64,000 bases of DNA from Microvelia longipes (taxonomy: Eukaryota > Arthropoda > Insecta > Hemiptera > Veliidae), in assembly GCA_018340805.1 (NCBI GenBank), contig JACMZG010001908.1:44810787-44874786 (forward strand). Reading direction: 5' to 3'. The position numbers and the translations under genes are program-made. The notes beneath the pieces were generated by a model. It ran no database searches. It had not been told where the DNA came from and saw only the letters and a program-made list of their open reading frames with translations. This document shows positions 58,512 to 64,000 of this stretch, in pieces. The first letter of the stretch is position 1; the number at the start of each line of letters is the position of its first letter.

Positions 58512-58880
58512 TTATACACAGGAATACATGCGTTAGTATTATACGTAGGACTACATGCGTTAGTATTATACGTGGGACTACATGCGTTAGTATTATACGA
58601 TGGACTACATGCGTTAGTATTATACATAGGACTACATGTCTTAGTAATAATACTAACACATGTAGTCCTATATTTATAATACTAACGCATGTAGTCCTTT
58701 TATGTGGGACTACATGCGTTAATATTATACATAGGACTACATGTCTTAGTAATAATACTAACACATGTAGTCCTATATTTATAATACCAACGCATGTAGT
58801 CCTACGTGTAATACTTACGCATGTAGTCCTTATAAGTAGGACTACATGCAATAGTATTATACGTAGGACTACATGCATGC
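58512..58880. repeat. 27-bp minisatellite with units in both orientations
   Basis: Unit: ggactacatgcgttagtat + tatacgta. Orientation by eye: five units forward, two reverse, two forward, three reverse, two forward. The joins form hairpins (cttagtaataatactaac). Long frames on both strands (58345-58890 minus, 58488-58679 plus) result from the 9-codon period and are not genes. Confidence 0.9.
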
Positions 58881-59149
58881 CAAATTTCAAATACGATGTT
58901 AATATTTATTCGGGTTTACTGAATGTTTGAAATTTCAGCTGAATCATTAATGACGGTTACTGATTTCATCAAAAATTATTTTCCGAAAAGCACAATTAGA
59001 CTTAAAATTGCTTTTTGTACAACTCTCCACACTGGGAGCTAAGATGATAACAGAAACACACACACATTATTAAAAAGGAAGTAAGGAACCTAAGGGAAAA
59101 CGAGAAGCAAAGAGGATGGAAGAGAAATGAGCAAACAAAAGGGAAGGAA

Positions 59150-59280
59150 AACAAAAAAGCCTTTTTCCCAAAAAAAAAAAACTATTTTCCCAAAAAAAAA
59201 AACTATTTTCCCAAAAACAAAAAAAAACTATTTTCCCAAAAACAAAAAAAAACTATTTTCCCAAAAACAAAAAAACTAGT
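59150..59280 (+). repeat. short A-rich minisatellite
   Basis: About five copies of a 20-24 bp unit, aactattttcccaaaaac plus an A run of varying length. Confidence 0.9.
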
Positions 59281-60666
59281 TTCAAGTGGGGTAACTTAGA
59301 AGCATAAAACCACCCTTTCCCATGAGGAAAAACTATCAGCTTCATTTTGTTTGAGAAATTTTGGTAGAATGGTAGTTCAGTGTAATAGCAGAGAAGCAAA
59401 TAGCTATTTTATAACATGTGACAATTAATATGTATTTGTTTTATTAACAGAGGTCACTTCATTACGATGACCTCAACATTAGGATAGTAAAGAAAAGAAA
59501 CAATGCAAGGATGTAACTCTATATGCCAGGGGGGCCGAGTATTCTAAGGACCGCTGTATTGAACCACAGATATGCAAAAAAACCTTTTAAAATGCTGATA
59601 ATAGAAATAGTAAACTATAGTCGCTCACGACATGAAGCGGATCCAATCAGCACGATATAGGAAATAAAGTACACGTTGGAGACCAAATACAAAGGAACGA
59701 GTTTTCAAGCACTTAGCCATCCTCATAGCCGTTCCTAATCATTAACACGCTAAATTCTTCTTCTTTCTCCTTTTCTTCCATTTAAAAAATATTAAACGTT
59801 ATAAAAACTGTCCCTTCCGGGCTAAACCTATAAAATCATCATAATAAAGATATTAAAGGAATTTAAAAATAAAAAGATAATAGTACCGTAAGAATAAGTT
59901 ATGGCAAATCTTAGGAGTTATTTAAAACTGCAATAATTGGTGTCTGTATGGCTACATACATCATGAGAAAATCTTCTGTAATAGAAATAATTATAACATG
60001 GCAAATGATACAAAATAGCAGCCATTACACAGGGGACTTCTCGCCACCTCTAGCACTTGAGAAACAGGCTTCATGGCAGCTTGTTTTTTCTATGTTTAAA
60101 ATGGATTATATACAAATTTTATATAATATAGCGTTAAATAAAGTGAATTTGAAACAGATATAAAAAAATATGAAATAAACTTATGTTAATGAACTTAGTA
60201 AACAGAGAGACCGGAAGCCCTTATTTCAAAAGCTGTAGAACCGATTCAATGGCTTCGATATTTTAAATAAAAGAAAGTTAACTCAGAGCGGTGTTAGCGG
60301 TCAGAAGCTCTAGTTAAAGCTCTGCATAAAATATCTTATAAACGACATAACTGTCAACTGGGAATTTCTTAATATACATTAGAAAATTATTACCTCTTTA
60401 AGAGACAAAAATAATTTGACTCGCAAGTCCCGACCGGAAGAGTTTACGCCGAGCCAATTACCGACAAGAAACATTATCTTGTACTTGCAAGTGCAAGGAA
60501 ACAACACGCCGGTCAGGTAGTGATGCTTACAATTAACTTAAATATGCAAGTTTTCCATATAAAAATGCAAAACTTAATATTTACAATCATCTATTATACC
60601 AGTTAGAAATCATTATAAATCTTTCATACGTTTAGTTTGTAATTTGCATATTAAAACCTAAAAATA
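59281..60666. other. AT-rich intergenic DNA
   Basis: No gene or named repeat recognised. The plus frame 59948-60163 has no recognisable product. Confidence 0.5.
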
Positions 60667-60680
60667 TACACACATATATG

Positions 60681-60769
<89 letters not shown>
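60667..60769. repeat. (AT)n microsatellite
   Basis: About 95 bp of TA repeats. Confidence 0.95.
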
Positions 60770-60770
<1 letters not shown>

Positions 60771-61700
60771 CGGACTTGTGCCACTCTAAGACTTCAGGCT
60801 TGATAACAAGCCACTTCATTAGCGAATTTCTTCCTATGGAAATTTTTTAATACAACGGGTGTTTTAAAAGAAAATAACCATAAGAGGTTGGGACCATAAA
60901 GGAGGAGAGGGGGAAGGTGGAAGGACTTCTGAAAGGGAGGAATCAGTGACCATAAATTAGCACAAGGGAATTATCATCATGAAAATAACATATTAAGATA
61001 GGGTATGCCTCCTCTAGTAATAAATCTCTTTGATTTGGTAGGATGAAAACATTTAGTTAATTGTTACTTAATGTTGGGGCAGGGTGATTGGCCTTTCGGA
61101 TATTTACACTACCCCCATTCCAAAACTCAGCATTGCTATTATCGCAAATCTCCCAACACTATGGGCTCTTTTATTGAACTTAAAACTTATTTATATTTAA
61201 GTATTATTGAGTAAGTCACGAATTTTGAAGTCATTTAATATTTTTATAAGAATATTGTAACATCAATATCAAAGACTCGTTTATTAATTATAGCAATAAC
61301 AAATAAATTAGACAAATATTGCTGAGGTGACTTGCAGCGGTTATAATGCAATTCCCGCTACTTCTCGAGTTTTATTTTAAATGATAGAACGCTCAGACAT
61401 GTAATGGTATTGCAGTGAGTCTTTACTTAGATATTATTGCAAAGTAACTTTCTTATAAATAATAACCTAATAAACTATCACTTAAAAACATTTTTGCTTA
61501 CTATATGTATTATTATATCGTTAAATAAATAAAAACTGAATTAAAAAATCGGGTATGGAGTACCTCAGAACTTTTCCTATCCATATAGAATTCACTAAGC
61601 TCACTTCGGACTCGCTTAATCGATCCGCGAAATAATTTTAAAATAACTCCATTAACCAGCAATTATTACCGGTTAATGATTTATATGTTGAATTGAGCCG
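60770..61700. other. intergenic DNA
   Basis: No gene is recognised; a degenerate repeat end (cattagcgaatttcttcc) lies near 60817. Confidence 0.5.
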
Positions 61701-61704
61701 TGGA

Positions 61705-61850
61705 GTGCCATAATAATGAATAAAAACAGAACAGTTTTTGTCTCTCCACACATTATCATATTTATATAACAGAGCCGGCTTTCAACCGTTAACGGTCATC
61801 ATCAGTGCCGGTGAAAGGGAGGCTAGTAATCAACCAGTGTATTTAAAGGT
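61705..61850 (-). mobile_element. P5, single-armed relative of the fold-back elements
   Basis: Minus strand: the hammerhead-like motif, then gtgtggagagacaaaaac and tctgtttttattcattatt. The tgtggagagac word is shared with P4 (and P3 with one change). ctgt.tgtttttattcat is shared with the 3' end of the Penelope-like element (agctgtgtttttattcat). There is no mirror arm. Confidence 0.7.
61768..61809 (-). ncRNA. hammerhead-ribozyme-like motif, P5
   Basis: GGCA (stem I), CUGAUGA, extra U, stem II GACCGU-UA-ACGGUU, GAA, a perfect 8-nt palindrome AGCCGGCU as stem III, C at the cleavage position, then UGUU pairing with GGCA (two Watson-Crick, two G-U). Confidence 0.63.
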
Positions 61851-61859
61851 GAGTACTTG

Positions 61860-62930
61860 ACTCATCTTAATGATTTAATGATTAATGGTTAATGATTTCG
61901 AAAATTTCATAAAAATTCATAAAACACAGGGAAAAAGAGTTTGATAATTGTATGATTTAGTATACACGTAGCCTCATAAAAGAAAAACCAATTGTGCCAG
62001 GCTTTTTATAGGTTAACATATTGTAGATGTTTTAGTATTATTAAATAATTAAATTAAGTTGAGATTTTGTACAAGTCTACCTTTGTGTACCAGTATATCC
62101 CTTTAAGTAATAAATTAGTATTCAAAGCTTTATGTTAATTCGGCTAGCGTATGTACGAGTTTTGTCCGATCAAAAGTGTAAATAATTAATGTCAATAAAA
62201 AATAAAAGTAATGTGTGTGTGGACGAGCGAAGCAAATCTAAAGAATAAACGTAGCAGATTCGATAAAATTAGAAAAATTTCCGAGGCACCCCGTAATCGA
62301 TATTTTTTTTTATTAAAGCACTGAAATCAATAGTTTTACTGCAATGGTCGTTTTAACGACTACTACAGAAAAGAGTCAGTTTTGTGACAGTTTTTGCCAG
62401 TAAAGTTGCTGCTTCTATTTACTTTAATGTCAAACTTCAAACGAAGACCCTACCGCCCTCCTATGGCAGCATGGTGTCGGAACATTCAGACTCTCCTACC
62501 TCCTAACTTATTAACTTCGCCACACCTAACGTTTTAATTAACCATTGAAATTGAAATAAGAAATGGAACATCCATGATAAAATTCGTGAAGATTGGCGAG
62601 CTTAAGTTCAACGACCTTCAAGTATCTGCAACTCATGAAAACTGACTGGAACCGGACACTAATACTTAGCTAACTTTACTACCACTACCTTACTTTCTTC
62701 TAACCAAACTCTTTAACTTGACAAAACCCAAACCTATCTATATGTGTGCCAATAAGATTTTAAAGCTACCAATCTATTCAGCAAAAAGTGAACAATTTCA
62801 TTATTTCACTGTACATTTTAGCGACATTTCTAAACCCGGTTTGCTGAGTCAGTGAAAAACCTTGGTACAGGTTAAAACAGGTACCATACAGTCTATACAG
62901 AGTTGACATTTCTGATAGGAAACGGACTTA
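61860..62930. other. intergenic DNA
   Basis: No gene or named repeat recognised. Confidence 0.5.
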
Positions 62931-62934
62931 AAAA

Positions 62935-63330
62935 AAATATTTTGGCGAACTGAATTGAATGAAACCGGTCCGGATTTGATAAGTTCGCTTTAAGTGACAA
63001 ATTAAGTTGAAGAAACTGAGGCGAATAACAGGAACACCTGAGGTACGGTCGATAAAGACAACATTACAAGCTGGGTGTCGTCTTCAGTGTTTTTGGGACG
63101 CTACATCTTTAATTAATGGTCCGAGGTCGATACCACCACTCACATAACACAATGCCAAGATTCTGAAGTTCGAATCTTTGAACCGGCGATGATATTTTAT
63201 CGTCATATTTACACTATTTAAGTTTGTAACCACAAAGTTATTCTGGCACGGAGGTCAGCATAAGGGCCGAATTTTCTTTGAAATGCATCAATGTTGGCAT
63301 AAAACTCATTTCCTGGTTATTATTTTGGTT
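62935..63330 (+). repeat. family R dispersed repeat, copy 3 (decayed)
   Basis: attgaatgaaaccggtccgg, ctgggtgtcgtcttcagtg, a T-arm-like gttcgaatctttgaacc (63169-63185) and a worn terminus (gcacggaggtcagcataag; aattttctttgaaatgc). Confidence 0.6.
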
Positions 63331-63364
63331 TGAGCACTATATGCTAAGCTGTAGGCTATTGCAG

Positions 63365-63935
63365 GTTGTAATGTTTGCGTAGATACCTCGTTGTAAATGT
63401 TTGTCGTAAATACTCGTCGTAATGTTGCGTAGATACCTCGTTGTAAATGTTTTGAGTAGATACCTCGTTGTAATGATTGCGTAGATACCTAGTTGTAATG
63501 TTTGAGAAAATACCTCGTTGTAATGTTTGCGTAGATACCTCGTTTGTAATGTTTGCGTAGATACCCTAAATGTTGAGTAGATAACCTCGTTTTTGTAATG
63601 TTTGCGTAGATACCTAGTTGTAATGTTTGCGTAGATACCTAGTTGTAATGTTTGAGTAGATACCTCGTTGTAATGTTTGCGTAGATACCTCGTCGTAATG
63701 TTTGCGTAGATCTCGTCGTAATGTTTGCGTTACCTCGTTTGTAATACCTTCGTTGTAATGTTTGCGTAATACCTCGTTGTAATGTTTGCGTAAATACCTC
63801 GTTGTAATGTTTGCGTAAATACCTCGTTGTAATGTTTGGGTAAATACCTCGTCGTAATGTTTGCGTAGATACCTCGTTGTAATGTTTGCGTAAATACCTC
63901 GTCGTAATGTTTGCGGAGATACCTAGTTGTAATGC
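63365..63935 (+). repeat. 25-bp minisatellite
   Basis: About 22 copies of gtagatacctcgttgtaatg + tttgc with small deletions and point variants (cgtcgtaatg, aaataacctcg). The minus-strand 69-codon frame through it is a by-product. Confidence 0.93.
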
Positions 63936-64000
63936 TCATTTTATTAAAAAAGAATTTATAGGCTATTGTTTGTTCTCAAGTTGTTCACGCTCACTTAATT

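Noticed and set aside
63365..63935. Regular short repeats that could suggest a CRISPR array (also 14.2, 26.6 kb)
   Set aside because: Units are contiguous with no unique spacers, there are no cas genes, and the DNA is eukaryotic.

Overview
This is 64 kb of AT-rich nuclear DNA from an animal, most likely an invertebrate and possibly an arthropod. The grounds are a Penelope-like retroelement, a LINE fragment, a tRNA-derived SINE with a 13-bp target-site duplication (TSD), many (AT)n arrays, many minisatellites, and short phrases of a type common in insect non-coding DNA. No species is assigned. There is no bacterial gene organisation, no rRNA and no standard tRNA gene. No complete host gene was recognised; the only convincing protein-coding sequences belong to retroelements.

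Layout. 1-5.7 kb: unique DNA, old repeat fragments and a 62-bp satellite (3.67-5.65 kb). 5.8-9.3 kb: LINE 3' fragment, a fold-back element (6.5-6.75 kb), a CpG-rich hairpin cluster, family Q repeat copy 1 and a SINE. 9.6-21.5 kb: two copies of a terminal-inverted-repeat (TIR) element, small MITEs, minisatellites and a fold-back at 18.9-19.3 kb. 23.5-33.9 kb: fold-backs at 23.6 and 30.1 kb, family Q copy 2, further palindromes and family R. 34.05-39.25 kb: a minus-strand tandem Penelope-like element, one nearly full unit with two compensating frameshifts behind a 5'-truncated unit, in (AT)n on both sides. 41-51 kb: mosaic of dispersed repeats, an ~898-bp tandem duplication carrying an unknown 72-codon ORF, and a 40-bp minisatellite whose units contain splice-site-like sequences. 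51-64 kb: mostly unique AT-rich DNA, microsatellites, a 27-bp minisatellite that changes strand, and a 25-bp array at the end.

Most interesting signal: a hammerhead-ribozyme-like motif, CUGANGA-N-[stem II hairpin]-GAA-[self-complementary stem III]-H17-[stem I], recurs at about ten places. It lies in both repeats of the Penelope-like element, in both arms of four fold-back elements (6.6, 19.1, 23.7, 30.2 kb), and singly at 8.4, 41.5, 55.3 and 61.8 kb. Primary sequences of stems I, II and III differ between families but pairing is kept, which is covariation visible by eye. Two fold-backs have 12-13 bp flanking direct repeats, and sequence outside the motif is shared with the Penelope-like element. 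I infer a family of non-autonomous, ribozyme-bearing, Penelope-related fold-back elements beside a possible autonomous partner.
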